DNA of 34,868 bases, from positions 1 to 34,868 of the forward strand of contig NZ_JAAALL010000009.1 in NCBI RefSeq assembly GCF_009906315.1. The letters run 5' to 3'. How positions within the stretch are numbered: position 1 is the stretch's first letter; each line of letters begins with the position of its first letter. The notes beneath the pieces are model-generated. The model searched no databases. It was given only the letters and a program-made list of their open reading frames with translations, and had not been told where the DNA came from. This document shows, in pieces, positions 23,059 through 31,065 of this stretch. The stretch comes from Kineococcus vitellinus. Its GTDB lineage: Bacteria; Actinomycetota; Actinomycetes; Actinomycetales; Kineococcaceae. A program made the translations under genes and the position numbers.

Positions 23059-24033
23059 GTGCCCCTGGACCGCGTGCCGGACCTGCTGTCGCTGCGGCTG
23101 TTCGTCGCGGTCGTCGAGGGCGGCAGCATCGGGGCCGGGGCCCGCGCCGTCGGCATGACGCAGCAGGCGGCCTCGGAGCGGTTGCGCGCCGCGGAGTCGC
23201 TCGTCGGGGTCGTGCTGCTGCACCGCGGCCGCCGGGGCTCGCGGCCCACGGAGGCGGGCACCCTGCTCGCCGGCTGGGCCGCGCGCCTGCTGGAGGCCGC
23301 CGCGGAGGTCGGGGAGGGGATCGCCACCCTGCGCGCGGACAGCGCGGCCCGGGTGCGCGTGGCCTCGAGCATGACGATCGCCGAGCACCTGGTGCCGCGC
23401 TGGCTGCTGGAGCTGCGCCGGCGCGCCACCCGGGCGGGGCGGACCCCGCCGGCGGTGGAGCTGACGGCGACGAACAGCGTCCGCGTCCTGGCCGCGGTCG
23501 GCGGCGGGCAGGTGGACCTGGGGTTCGTGGAGGGGACGGAGGCGCCCCGCGGGCTGCGCTCGCGCGTGGTCGCGCTCGACGAGCTCGTCGTGGTCGCCGC
23601 GCCCGGGCACCCGTGGGCGCGCCGGCGCCGGCCGGTGCCCGCGGCCGAGCTGGCGGCGACCCCGCTGGTGGTGCGCGAACCCGGCTCGGGCACGCGCCAG
23701 GTGCTGGAGCGGGCGCTGGCGGCGGCCGGCTGCGCGCCGGTGGCGCCCGCGGTGGAGCTGACGACGGCGACGAGCGTGCGCGAGGCGGTCCGGGCCGGTG
23801 CCGGGGTGGCGGCGCTCAGCGCCCTGGCGGTCGCCGACGACGTGGAGTCCGGCCGCCTCGTGCGGGTCGCGGTCGACGGCCTCGACCTCAGCCGGCGGCT
23901 GCGCGCGACGTGGGCCGGTCCGGCGCGGCTGCCGCCGGGACCGGCCCGCGAGCTGCTGGAGGTGGCGCTGCTCAGCCCGCCGGGCGGGCGCACGGCAGCC
24001 CGGCCCGCAGCGCCGCCAGGTTCTCCCGCATGA
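23059..24033 (+). CDS. LysR family transcriptional regulator
   Basis: A 324-residue LTTR. The N-terminal winged helix-turn-helix is typical (LSLRLFVAVVEGGSIGAGAR, then MTQQAASERLRAAESLVGVV and RPTEAG). A C-terminal type 2 periplasmic-binding-like effector domain follows, with RVASSMTIAEHLVPRWLLEL, VDLGFVEGT, LVVVAAPGHPW and VREPGSGTRQVLERAL. Its divergent neighbour, the P1 peptidase, is the classical location for a target. The last about 60 bases lie antisense to the end of aztC, so the two genes overlap tail to tail. The effector is unknown. Confidence 0.92.
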   Translation: MPLDRVPDLLSLRLFVAVVEGGSIGAGARAVGMTQQAASERLRAAESLVGVVLLHRGRRGSRPTEAGTLLAGWAARLLEAAAEVGEGIATLRADSAARVRVASSMTIAEHLVPRWLLELRRRATRAGRTPPAVELTATNSVRVLAAVGGGQVDLGFVEGTEAPRGLRSRVVALDELVVVAAPGHPWARRRRPVPAAELAATPLVVREPGSGTRQVLERALAAAGCAPVAPAVELTTATSVREAVRAGAGVAALSALAVADDVESGRLVRVAVDGLDLSRRLRATWAGPARLPPGPARELLEVALLSPPGGRTAARPAAPPGSPA

Positions 24034-24847
24034 GCTGCGGGTAGGTCTGGTCCTCGGCCACCCGCTCGATCGGGTGCAGCACGGCCGTGGCGACGCCGAG
24101 CTCCTCGGCGAGCAGCTCGGCGACCGCGGGGTTCGCCGTCGCCTCGAAGAAGATCGTCGAGACGCCGCCCTCGCGCACGACGCCCAGCACGTCGCGCACC
24201 CGGGCGGGGGAGGGCTCGACCCCGGGGTCGATCCCGGCGATCCCCACCTGCCGCAGGTCGTGGCGCTCGGCGAGGTAGGCGAAGGCCTCGTGCGAGGTGA
24301 CCAGGGTGGCGCCGGCGCAGCCCGCCAGCGCCTGCTCGAACTCCCCGTCCAGGGCCTGCAGGTCGGCCGCGAGGCGCTCGGCGGACTCCTCGTACGCCGC
24401 GGCGCCGTCGGGGTCGACCTCGCCGAGCTCGGCCGCCACGTCGCGCCCCACCTGCGCCATCCGCAGCGGGTCGAGCCAGAAGTGCGGGTCGCGGTCGAGG
24501 TCGGCCACCGCGGCGGCGTCCACGAGGTGCTCGGGCGGTCGGGTGCCCAGCACGTCGTCCACGGCGGGCTGCAACCCGCTCAGGTGCACCACGACGTCGG
24601 CGTCGACGACCTGGGCGAGCTGGCGGGGGGAGACGTCCGCGTCGTGGGCGTCGGCGCCGGGGGCGATGAGGTTCTCCACCCGGGCCCGCTCCCCGCCGAC
24701 CTGCTCGGCCAGGTACTGCAGCGGGTAGGAGGTGGTCACCACGCCGAGCCCGCCGTCCCCGGCGGCGGCGGGGTCCTCGCCGCCGCCGCACCCGCACAGG
24801 GCGAGGCCGCAGCAGGCGAGGGCCCCGGCGAGGGCGCGCAGCCTCAC
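23972..24847 (-). CDS. aztC: zinc ABC transporter substrate-binding lipoprotein, AztC/ZnuA-like
   Basis: Cluster A-I metal-binding lipoprotein, 291 residues. The signal peptide ends in LALCGC (Cys20 as the likely lipidation site). Metal-site segments are visible: VTTSYPLQYLAEQVGG at the start, GADAHDADVSP, DPHFWLDPLRM, VTSHEAFAYLAERH, and FFEATANPAVAELLAEELGV. It has no long His-rich loop such as ZnuA carries. The GTG overlaps the aztD stop by four bases. The ATPase and permease genes usually found with this pair do not follow; instead a convergent LysR gene overlaps the end. AztC is chosen over ZnuA because of the AztD neighbour. Confidence 0.88.
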   Translation of the reverse strand: MRLRALAGALACCGLALCGCGGGEDPAAAGDGGLGVVTTSYPLQYLAEQVGGERARVENLIAPGADAHDADVSPRQLAQVVDADVVVHLSGLQPAVDDVLGTRPPEHLVDAAAVADLDRDPHFWLDPLRMAQVGRDVAAELGEVDPDGAAAYEESAERLAADLQALDGEFEQALAGCAGATLVTSHEAFAYLAERHDLRQVGIAGIDPGVEPSPARVRDVLGVVREGGVSTIFFEATANPAVAELLAEELGVATAVLHPIERVAEDQTYPQLMRENLAALRAGLPCARPAG

Positions 24848-26193
24848 GCGCCCGCGCCCGCGGTGGCGCCCTCGTCCTCGTGCGCGCCCTCGTCCTCGTG
24901 CCCGTCCCCGCCCTCGTGGTCGTGCCCGGCGTGCTCGTCCGCCTCGCCGGTCACGCCCTTGAGCTCGTTGGGCGTCACGGTGAGCCGGCCGCTGCGGTAG
25001 ACCTCGCCGGTGGCGATGTCCACGGCGTGCACGGACTTCGCGGCCGGTTCGGTGATGTACGCGGTGCCGTCCATGGTGAACACCTGCGGCTGGGGGGCCT
25101 GCCAGTCCTCCTGCACCTGCCAGGGGGCGATGACGGGCGTGGAGCGGGTGACGGTGCCGGCGGCGGTGTCGACGACGTGCAGGGCGCCGTCGGTGCCCAG
25201 CACCACGGCCTCGCCGTCCTCGCCGCGCCCGATGGAGCGGTACCAGTAGGGGGAGGGCAGCTGGACCAGGCGCAGCTGACCGGTGGCGGTGTCGATGAGG
25301 GAGATCTTCCCGACCGCGTCGGTGGGGGTGTCCTCCTCGGCGCGGTAGTCGCCGACGACGATCGCGGAGTCGTCCAGGCCCCACTGGTTGCCGATGCGCC
25401 CGTACTCGTCGGGGCTGTCGATCTTGGTGATCCGCCCGTCCTCGACCATGAGCACCCCGTCGGTGCAGCCGACGACGACGACCTCGTCGGCCGCGACGGT
25501 CTCGCCGTGCACGTTCGGGCACTCGGTGGAGGCGGCCACCTGGTTGCCGGAGGGGTCGAGCAGGCGGATGCCGTCGCGGGACTCCTCGTCGCCCTCGGTG
25601 ACGATCGTGGAGCCGTCGGAGAGTTCGACGGCGACGCCGTGGTGCGCCGAGGGGGTGCTCATCTCGCGCACCTCGCGGTCGGGGTCGGTCACCTCGTCGC
25701 TGTCGAAGGAGACGACGTGCCCGGTGCCGTCGTCGAACAGGACGGTGCGGCCGGCGTGGTTGACCACGTGGCCGGCCTCCTCGGCCTCGAAGACGACGCC
25801 GGTGTCGTGGGGGGTGGAGGTGTAGAAGTGCGAGTGGTCGCCGTGCGGTTCCTCCCAGGCGCCGGCGTCGACGACGTGCCAGCCGCCGGTGGCGGTGACG
25901 AAGACGTGCCGGCCGTCGCCGGCGGGGTTGACGCGGGCGAACCCCTCGAAGGGCAGGTCGGCGAGCACCTCCAGCGTGGTGGCGTCGAGGACCTGCACGC
26001 CGCCGTCGTGGGTGATGGCCAGCCGCGGGGACGCGGCGCCGGCCTCGGTGGCGGGCGGGGTGCTCGGCGAGGAGGACGGCGAGGCCGGGCCGGCCTGCTC
26101 GGCGGTGGTGCCGGAGGTGGAGCAGCCGGCGGCGAGCAGGGTCAGCGCGAGGGCGGCGGCGAGGCGGGCCGGGCGGGGGGCGCGAGGGTGCAC
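24844..26193 (-). CDS. aztD: AztD-like periplasmic zinc metallochaperone lipoprotein
   Basis: Predicted lipoprotein of 449 residues with a lipobox LLAAGC (Cys24) and a beta-propeller-like body of repeated strands (ITHDGGVQVLDATTLEVLAD, VFVTATGGWHVVDAG, TVLFDDGTGHVVSFDSDEV, VVVVGCTDGVLMVEDGRITK). His-containing segments such as EEPHGDHSHFYTSTPHD and MSTPSAHHGVAVEL fit AztD, which passes zinc to AztC. The C-terminal about 30 residues are rich in His, Asp and Glu (HAGHDHEGGDGHEDEGAHED), a probable zinc-gathering tail. I use the GTG at 26193, since farther upstream the frame is not coding-like. A Zur-like box and a TACGGT promoter precede it. Confidence 0.87.
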   Translation of the reverse strand: MHPRAPRPARLAAALALTLLAAGCSTSGTTAEQAGPASPSSSPSTPPATEAGAASPRLAITHDGGVQVLDATTLEVLADLPFEGFARVNPAGDGRHVFVTATGGWHVVDAGAWEEPHGDHSHFYTSTPHDTGVVFEAEEAGHVVNHAGRTVLFDDGTGHVVSFDSDEVTDPDREVREMSTPSAHHGVAVELSDGSTIVTEGDEESRDGIRLLDPSGNQVAASTECPNVHGETVAADEVVVVGCTDGVLMVEDGRITKIDSPDEYGRIGNQWGLDDSAIVVGDYRAEEDTPTDAVGKISLIDTATGQLRLVQLPSPYWYRSIGRGEDGEAVVLGTDGALHVVDTAAGTVTRSTPVIAPWQVQEDWQAPQPQVFTMDGTAYITEPAAKSVHAVDIATGEVYRSGRLTVTPNELKGVTGEADEHAGHDHEGGDGHEDEGAHEDEGATAGAGA

Positions 26194-26232
26194 GGAGCGG
26201 TCCAAACCTGGTGGGGAGCTGGGAACGGCAGG

Positions 26233-26238
26233 ACCGTA
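26233..26238 (-). promoter_or_regulatory. -10 hexamer TACGGT of aztD
   Basis: On the minus strand TACGGT lies 39 bases before the aztD GTG, predicting a leader of roughly 30 bases. The Zur-like palindrome sits 7 bases upstream, in the spacer and -35 region. Confidence 0.5.
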
Positions 26239-26245
26239 GCGCAGA

Positions 26246-26260
26246 TGAGAATCATTGTCG
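26246..26260. promoter_or_regulatory. Zur-box-like operator
   Basis: TGAGAATCATTGTCG fits the palindrome TGAnAATnATTnTCA with one mismatch at the last base. This pattern is typical of Zur operators in bacteria including actinobacteria. It is one of the few AT-richer patches in the window. Its position in the aztD promoter fits zinc-dependent repression. It also lies about 112 bases before the divergent GH13 gene. Confidence 0.75.
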
Positions 26261-26371
26261 ATGAGGGGGCGCGCGCTGCGGTCGAGGATCGGCCCGGTCT
26301 GTGGTGGGGTGATGGTCTGCGCGGCGGCCATCGAGGCGGCCGCCGACGCGCACGAGCGCACAGGAGGGGAC

Positions 26372-28744
26372 GTGACCGAGGTGGCGAGCGGGCTGGCGGG
26401 CGAGGTGGCGGGCGAAGCGACGGGTGACGTGGCGGGTGACGTGGCGGGCGACGTGGCGCAGGACGCGGCGCAGGACGAGGCCGAGGTCGTGGAGCACGAG
26501 CCGAGCGAGATCACCTACGACGAGCAGCGCTACCCGGCCCGTCCCCGCAGCCTGCGCCGGCCCCGCCCGCAGGCGCGCCTGCGCGGCACGGACGCGGCGC
26601 CGCGCCCGGAACCGGGGGAGGGCCCGGCCGACGGCAGCAACCCCGACTACGTCCGCTGGCTGCTCGCCCAGTCGATGCTCGCCGACGCCCACAAGATCAG
26701 CCGGCAGTTCTCCGGCCAGGCGAGCATGTGGCAGAACCCCTACGCCAAGCCGGACCCGCGCCGCGCGGTGGACACCGCGGCCGTGTGGTTCACCGCCTAC
26801 CCGATCTCGCTGGTCACCCGCGCCGGGCGCAGCTTCCTCGGCTCGCTGGGTGACCCGCAGCTGTGGGAGGCGTTCCAGCGCATCGGCATCGACGCCGTGC
26901 ACACCGGGCCGGTGAAGTCGGCCGGCGGCCTGGACGGCTGGCGGCAGACGCCCAGCGTCGACGGGCACTTCGACCGCATCTCCACCCAGATCGACCCGAT
27001 GTTCGGCACCGAGGGCGAGTTCCGGCACCTGTGCGAGGTCGCCGCCGCGCACGCCGGCAGCGTCATCGACGACATCGTCCCCGGGCACACCGGCAAGGGG
27101 GCGGACTTCCGCCTGGCCGAGATGGCCTTCCAGGACTACCCGGGCATCTACCACATGGTGGAGATCCCCGCCGAGCACTGGGACCTGCTGCCCGACGTCC
27201 CGCCGGGCCACGACGCGGCCAACCTCGACGCGACCGCCGAGGCCGCCCTGGCCGAGCAGGGCTTCATCATCGGCCAGCTGCAGCGGGTCATCTTCTACGC
27301 CCCCGGCATCAAGGAGACCAACTGGTCGGCCACCCGCGAGGTCGTCGGCGTCGACGGCGTCGCCCGCCGCTGGGTGTACCTGCACTACTTCAAGCAGGGC
27401 CAGCCGTCGGTGAACTGGCTGGACCCCTCCTTCGCCGGCATGAAGCTCGTCATCGGCGACGCGCTGCACTCCCTGGGCGACCTGGGCACGAGCGCGCTGC
27501 GCCTGGACGCCAACGGGTTCCTCGGCGTGGAGAAGAGCAGCGAGGGGCCGGCCTGGTCGGAGGGGCACCCGCTGTCGGAGGCGGCGAACCACCTCATCGC
27601 CGGCATGGTCCGCAAGGTCGGCGGGTTCACCTTCCAGGAGCTGAACCTCACCATCGAGGACATCCGCGACACCTCCGAGGTGGGCGCGGACCTGTCCTAC
27701 GACTTCATCACCCGCCCGGGCGTGCAGCACTCGCTGGCCACCGGCGACACGGAGTTCCTGCGGCTGTGCCTGCGCAGCGCCCTCGAGCTCGGCGTGGACC
27801 CCGCCTCCCTCGTGCACGCGCTGCAGAACCACGACGAGCTGACCTACGAGTTCGTGCACTGGGCGACGCGGCACGCCGAGGACGTCTACGACTTCCGCGG
27901 CGGCAAGGTCACCGGCGCGAAGCTGGCCGAGACGGTCCGCGCCGACCTGGTCGAGAAGCTCACCGGCGAGAACGCGCCCTACAACCTCGTCTTCACCACC
28001 AACGGCATCGCCTGCACGATGGCCAGCGTCATCGCCGCCAGCCGCGGCCACCGCGACCTGGACGCGCTGACCGCGGAGGACGTCGAGCAGATCAAGCGCG
28101 CGCACCTGCTGATGGCGATGTTCAACGCCTGGCAGCCGGGGGTGTTCGCCCTGTCCGGCTGGGACCTCATGGGCATGCTGCCGCTGCCGGTGGAGAGCGT
28201 GCGCCCGCTGCTCACCAGCGGCGACACCCGCTGGATCGAGCGCTCTGCCCACGACCTCATGGGCGTGGCGCCCGAGGCGGCGGTGTCCGCCTCCGGCGTC
28301 CCCGTGGGCCGCTCGCTGTACGGCAACATCCCGCAGCAGCTGGCCGACGAGGGCTCGTTCGTCTCCCGGCTGCAGGAGGTCCTCGCGGTGCGCCGCGAGC
28401 ACAAGATCGCCACCGCCCGCCAGATCGACATCCCGGCGGTCGCCCACCCGAGCATGCTCGTCATGGTCCACGAGCTCGACCCCGCCGACCACGACGGCCG
28501 CGAGACCCTGCAGGTGACGGTCCTCAACTTCGGCGGCGAGACCATCGAGGGCACGGTGCGCTCGGAGCACTTCACCCCCCGGGTGCCGGTCGTGGACCTC
28601 AGCTCCGGCGCGGAGATCGGCTGGGTCGACGACCTGAAGAGCTTCGGCGTGTGGCTCGCGCCCTACGCCGGGATGTCGCTGCTGCTGTGCCCGCCGGCGC
28701 CCGGCGACGAGGAGATCCGCACCGTCGAGCCGTCGGCCGGCTGA
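26372..28744 (+). CDS. GH13 family enzyme, trehalose-synthase / maltose glucosyltransferase-like
   Basis: An alpha-glucan-active enzyme of about 790 residues. GH13 catalytic motifs: nucleophile Asp at about 379 in [11 protein letters not shown], acid/base Glu at about 423 in GFTFQELNL, and transition-state Asp at about 488 in [10 protein letters not shown]. The barrel begins around [14 protein letters not shown], and the end has a small beta domain. It differs from classical TreS at the N-terminus, so maltose-to-trehalose conversion is likely but not certain. Residues 1 to about 90 form an acidic, Ala/Gly/Val-repeat extension ([20 protein letters not shown]) and a basic stretch. AGGAGG 4 bases before the GTG at 26372 sets the start. 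Confidence 0.8.
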   Translation: MTEVASGLAGEVAGEATGDVAGDVAGDVAQDAAQDEAEVVEHEPSEITYDEQRYPARPRSLRRPRPQARLRGTDAAPRPEPGEGPADGSNPDYVRWLLAQSMLADAHKISRQFSGQASMWQNPYAKPDPRRAVDTAAVWFTAYPISLVTRAGRSFLGSLGDPQLWEAFQRIGIDAVHTGPVKSAGGLDGWRQTPSVDGHFDRISTQIDPMFGTEGEFRHLCEVAAAHAGSVIDDIVPGHTGKGADFRLAEMAFQDYPGIYHMVEIPAEHWDLLPDVPPGHDAANLDATAEAALAEQGFIIGQLQRVIFYAPGIKETNWSATREVVGVDGVARRWVYLHYFKQGQPSVNWLDPSFAGMKLVIGDALHSLGDLGTSALRLDANGFLGVEKSSEGPAWSEGHPLSEAANHLIAGMVRKVGGFTFQELNLTIEDIRDTSEVGADLSYDFITRPGVQHSLATGDTEFLRLCLRSALELGVDPASLVHALQNHDELTYEFVHWATRHAEDVYDFRGGKVTGAKLAETVRADLVEKLTGENAPYNLVFTTNGIACTMASVIAASRGHRDLDALTAEDVEQIKRAHLLMAMFNAWQPGVFALSGWDLMGMLPLPVESVRPLLTSGDTRWIERSAHDLMGVAPEAAVSASGVPVGRSLYGNIPQQLADEGSFVSRLQEVLAVRREHKIATARQIDIPAVAHPSMLVMVHELDPADHDGRETLQVTVLNFGGETIEGTVRSEHFTPRVPVVDLSSGAEIGWVDDLKSFGVWLAPYAGMSLLLCPPAPGDEEIRTVEPSAG

Positions 28745-28771
28745 CCGGGGCCGTCGGGGTGGGGCGGTGAC

Positions 28772-28831
28772 GCCTCACCCGGACGGAGCAGCCACCGGCG
28801 GCCTCACCCGGATGCGCGGTGCTACCGGGTG
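28772..28831. repeat. 12-base direct repeats with an inverted half
   Basis: GCCTCACCCGGA occurs at 28772-28783 and 28801-28812, and the inverted core CCGGGTG at 28825-28831. They lie in the 187-base gap between the GH13 gene and the WXG100 gene, 40 to 100 bases upstream of the WXG100 promoter. They could be binding sites for a regulator or parts of a weak terminator. Confidence 0.5.
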
Positions 28832-28871
28832 GTGCCGGGGGTTTTCGGCGCTCGGCTGCGACGGGCCCGCC

Positions 28872-28877
28872 TAGCGT
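28872..28877 (+). promoter_or_regulatory. -10 hexamer TAGCGT of the WXG100 gene
   Basis: TAGCGT lies 54 bases before the GTG at 28932. This gene therefore has a leader of about 47 bases, and a strong ribosome-binding site (GAGAGGAG) precedes the GTG. Confidence 0.45.
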
Positions 28878-28931
28878 CGGGGGCGGGCTCCCGGCCGGGC
28901 GCCCGCCCCCACCCATCGAGAGGAGTTCCCC

Positions 28932-29210
28932 GTGGCGGGAACCGTCGGCGCAGAACTCTCCACCCTCAGCGCGCTGCACCGAACCTTCCAGCAGAAGGCG
29001 CAGGAGGCCATCGACATCAAGAACGCCGTCGAGAGCGGCGTCGGCTCCGCCGTGTGGACCGGCACCTACTCCGAGCAGTTCCGCGCCGCGTGGGCGGACT
29101 ACCGCAAGAACCTCGACAACCTGCAGGCCGCGCTGCTGGGTGCCGCGGACGACGTCCGCACCAACCACAACAACATCGCCCAGGCGACGGGCGAGGGCGA
29201 CCGCATCTGA
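28932..29210 (+). CDS. WXG100 family protein (type VII secretion substrate-like), orphan
   Basis: A 92-residue helical-hairpin protein of the ESAT-6/WXG100 type. The central turn VWTGTYSEQF carries the W-x-G signature between two long helices (LSALHRTFQQKAQEAIDIKN and AAWADYRKNLDNLQAALLGA). These proteins are normally exported as dimers by the ESX/type VII machinery. No EccC-type ATPase, LXG toxin or partner WXG100 gene is in the window. The C-terminus GEGDRI has no clear YxxxD/E export motif. It ends at a strong hairpin shared with the convergent YitT-like gene. Confidence 0.88.
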   Translation: MAGTVGAELSTLSALHRTFQQKAQEAIDIKNAVESGVGSAVWTGTYSEQFRAAWADYRKNLDNLQAALLGAADDVRTNHNNIAQATGEGDRI

Positions 29211-29218
29211 GCCGCCGC

Positions 29219-29250
29219 GGGCGCTGCCGGGCTCAGGCCCGGTAGCGCCC
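29219..29250. terminator. bidirectional terminator hairpin between the WXG100 and YitT-like genes
   Basis: A 14-base stem (29219-29232 with 29237-29250) has one G-U pair and a four-base loop that contains part of the YitT-like stop codon. There is no T tract, which is usual for GC-rich actinobacteria. It can act in both directions. Confidence 0.75.
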
Positions 29251-29859
29251 CGGCCGGTGGTTCATCGCCAGCACGAGGTTGAGGACCACCGCGCCGGCCG
29301 CCGACAGGGCGGCCACCGGCGGTGCGACCACCGCGAGCGAGGCGGAGACGACGACCACGTCCAGCGCCATCTGCACGTACCCGGCGCGCCACCCCCGGCG
29401 CTCCTGCAGCAGCAGGGCGAGGACGCCGAAACCGCCGAGGCTGGCGCGGTGCCGGAAGAGCACGAGGATGCCCAGCCCGGCGGCCAGGTTGCCGAAGAGG
29501 GCGGCGTAGACGGGGCTGACCGCCAGCTGCGGCATCGCGGTGGCGTGCAGCGGCGCCAGGGACGAGACGGCCAGCACCGCGACCAGCGAGCGCAGGGTGA
29601 AGCTCCACCCCCGCGCGCGGACGGCCAGCGCGGCGAACGGCAGGTTCACCGCCACGAACAGCACGCCGAACGGCACCGGCAGCGCGTAGCTGAGCAGCAG
29701 GGCCAGCCCGGCCGTCCCGCCGGTGACCGCGCCCGTGGAGTGCAGCAGGAACAGGCCGAAGGAGGCCAGCCAGGTGCCCACGAGCACCCCGGCCACGTCC
29801 TCGGCGCGGGTGTGCGGGGGAGCGGTCGCGAGGCCGCGGTCCTCGGTCAGGGCGGTCAC
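29233..29859 (-). CDS. YitT-like integral membrane protein
   Basis: A 208-residue protein with about five to six membrane helices: VAGVLVGTWLASFGLFLL, GGTAGLALLLSYALPVPFGV, LFVAVNLPFAALAVRARGW, VVVSASLAVVAPPVAALSAA, AVVLNLVLAMNHRPGRYRA. The GAVTGGTAGLALLLSY block is typical of YitT/YczE-type proteins, whose function is poorly known. It lacks the C-terminal DUF2179 domain of YitT proper. The GTG at 29859 has CATGCT 6 bases upstream and a TTGACC box 19 bases before that, so I prefer it to the ATG at 29889. Confidence 0.8.
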   Translation of the reverse strand: MTALTEDRGLATAPPHTRAEDVAGVLVGTWLASFGLFLLHSTGAVTGGTAGLALLLSYALPVPFGVLFVAVNLPFAALAVRARGWSFTLRSLVAVLAVSSLAPLHATAMPQLAVSPVYAALFGNLAAGLGILVLFRHRASLGGFGVLALLLQERRGWRAGYVQMALDVVVVSASLAVVAPPVAALSAAGAVVLNLVLAMNHRPGRYRA

Positions 29860-29865
29860 CTGCGC

Positions 29866-29896
29866 AGCATGACGGATGCACCCCGGCACAGGTCAA
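29866..29896 (-). promoter_or_regulatory. promoter of the YitT-like gene
   Basis: On the minus strand a TTGACC box (29896-29891) and CATGCT (29871-29866) are separated by 19 bases, and CATGCT ends 6 bases before the GTG. This is the only promoter here with a recognisable -35 box. The spacer is slightly long. Confidence 0.5.
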
Positions 29897-30072
29897 CGGA
29901 CGGTGCGGCGAACGAGCAGTCTGCCTCTCCACGGCGGTGGAACTGGACGATCTGCCCAGTCGTGCACACAGGTGCCGGATGCGTCCCCGGCGGGTCCGCC
30001 CCCCGGTTGCGGCCCGGCTCCTGCTGGGTCACCGTGGTGGCCTGGTCCAGGCAGCGGCTGGGAGGGGGAGCG

Positions 30073-30468
30073 GTGGCACGGCTCGTGCTCGACCCCGACA
30101 TGTCCGCGGTGCCGCGGGCCCGGCACTGGGCGGCCGACGGGTGCGCCGCGCACCACCTCGGCGCCCCCGCGCAGGCCGTCGTCGAGCTCCTCGTCAGCGA
30201 GGCCGTGGCCAACGCCGTCGAGCACGGTGCGGGACCGGTGCGCCTGGACCTCGACCGCGACCCCGGCACCGGGCACCTGCGCCTGGCGGTCCACGACGAG
30301 GGGCGGCAGCTGCCGGTGCTGCGGCACGTGGGTTCGGCCGCCACCGCCGGGCGCGGGATCGCGCTCATCGACCGGTTCGCCGCGGCCTGGGGCTCGATCC
30401 CCGACGCCCCCGGCAAGACAGTGTGGTTCGACGTCGACCCCGGCGCCGGCCTGCGCGCAGCGGCCTGA
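30073..30468 (+). CDS. ATP-binding protein, RsbW-like HATPase anti-sigma/serine kinase
   Basis: A single GHKL ATPase domain of 131 residues, like the anti-sigma factor and serine kinase RsbW/SpoIIAB. Seen: the N box ELLVSEAVANAVEHG (Glu43, Asn47), the D box LRLAVHDEGRQLPVL, and the G box ATAGRGIALIDRFAAAWG. Such proteins are numerous in actinobacteria and usually bind a sigma factor or an anti-sigma antagonist. Neither partner is adjacent, so the target is unknown. GGAGGGGGA 4 bases before the GTG is a strong ribosome-binding site. The 213 bases before it show no clear promoter. Confidence 0.88.
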   Translation: MARLVLDPDMSAVPRARHWAADGCAAHHLGAPAQAVVELLVSEAVANAVEHGAGPVRLDLDRDPGTGHLRLAVHDEGRQLPVLRHVGSAATAGRGIALIDRFAAAWGSIPDAPGKTVWFDVDPGAGLRAAA

Positions 30469-30507
30469 GCCCCCGCCTCGCGGGCGAACGCTTCGCGCAC
30501 GAACGGG

Positions 30508-30513
30508 TAGCCT
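30508..30513 (+). promoter_or_regulatory. -10 hexamer TAGCCT of the MarR gene
   Basis: TAGCCT ends 6 bases before the GTG at 30520, with no ribosome-binding site between them. A leaderless transcript is predicted. Confidence 0.6.
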
Positions 30514-30519
30514 GGAGCG

Positions 30520-30996
30520 GTGAGCAGCGCGGACCTCGACGAGAGCGCCGATCCGCTCGCCCTGGAGCGGCAGGTCTGCTTCGCCCTCGTCGTCGCCGCC
30601 CGCTCGGTCCTCTCGGTCTACCGGCCGGTGCTGGAGCCGATGGGGCTCACCCACCCGCAGTACCTCGTGATGCTGGCGCTATGGGGCGCCGAGCCGATGT
30701 CGGTCAAGGAGCTCAGCGAGGCCCTGCGGCTGGACCCGCCGACGCTCTCGCCGCTGCTGAAGCGGCTGGAGGCGGCCGGGCTGCTGGAGCGCCGGCGGCT
30801 GCCGGAGGACCAGCGCACCCTGGCCGTCACCCTCACCGACCGCGGTCGCCTGCTGCGCCGGCGTGCCCTGGACGTCCCGCGCCAGGTCGTCGAGCGCCTC
30901 GGCATGGACGTCGCCGAGCTGCAGGCGCTGCGCGACGGCCTCAGCCACGTCATCGACGCCGCGGTCGCGGCCGAGCAGGACGCGGACACCGCCTGA
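30520..30996 (+). CDS. MarR family regulator, OhrR-like
   Basis: A 158-residue winged helix regulator. The N-terminal LERQVCFALVVAARSVLSVY carries a Cys (about residue 20) in the place of the peroxide-sensing Cys of OhrR. The DNA-binding part is typical: LTHPQYLVMLALWG, VKELSEALRLDPPTLSPLLK, RLEAAGLLERRR and the wing RLPEDQRTLAVTLTDRG. OhrR normally represses ohr, an organic hydroperoxide reductase gene, which is not in the window. The cation transporter follows after 69 bases but has its own promoter. Sensing of peroxides is inferred from the Cys position only. Confidence 0.88.
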   Translation: MSSADLDESADPLALERQVCFALVVAARSVLSVYRPVLEPMGLTHPQYLVMLALWGAEPMSVKELSEALRLDPPTLSPLLKRLEAAGLLERRRLPEDQRTLAVTLTDRGRLLRRRALDVPRQVVERLGMDVAELQALRDGLSHVIDAAVAAEQDADTA

Positions 30997-31052
30997 GCCC
31001 TGCCTGAGCCCGTGCGCGCCGCCGCCGGCGAGCGCGGGCGCCCGCGCGGCCG

Positions 31053-31058
31053 TAACCT
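31053..31058 (+). promoter_or_regulatory. -10 hexamer TAACCT of the CDF transporter gene
   Basis: TAACCT ends 7 bases before the GTG at 31066. This favours that start over the GTG at 31012. Confidence 0.55.
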
Positions 31059-31065
31059 CCCGGTC

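Noticed and set aside
22978-23610. An N-terminal extension of the P1 peptidase
   Set aside because: It is antisense to the LysR helix-turn-helix region and lacks family similarity. The family N-terminus LTDVPGVLVG begins just after the GTG at 22977.
26194-26514. An N-terminal extension of AztD by about 107 residues
   Set aside because: The extension is Ser/Ala/Thr-rich shadow sequence and would run through the Zur box and promoter. The lipoprotein signal starts at the GTG at 26193.
29930-30072. A GGAAC-type ECF promoter upstream of the RsbW-like gene
   Set aside because: GGAAC near 29938 has only a weak CGT partner. A motif this short is expected by chance in GC-rich DNA, and no related sigma target supports it.
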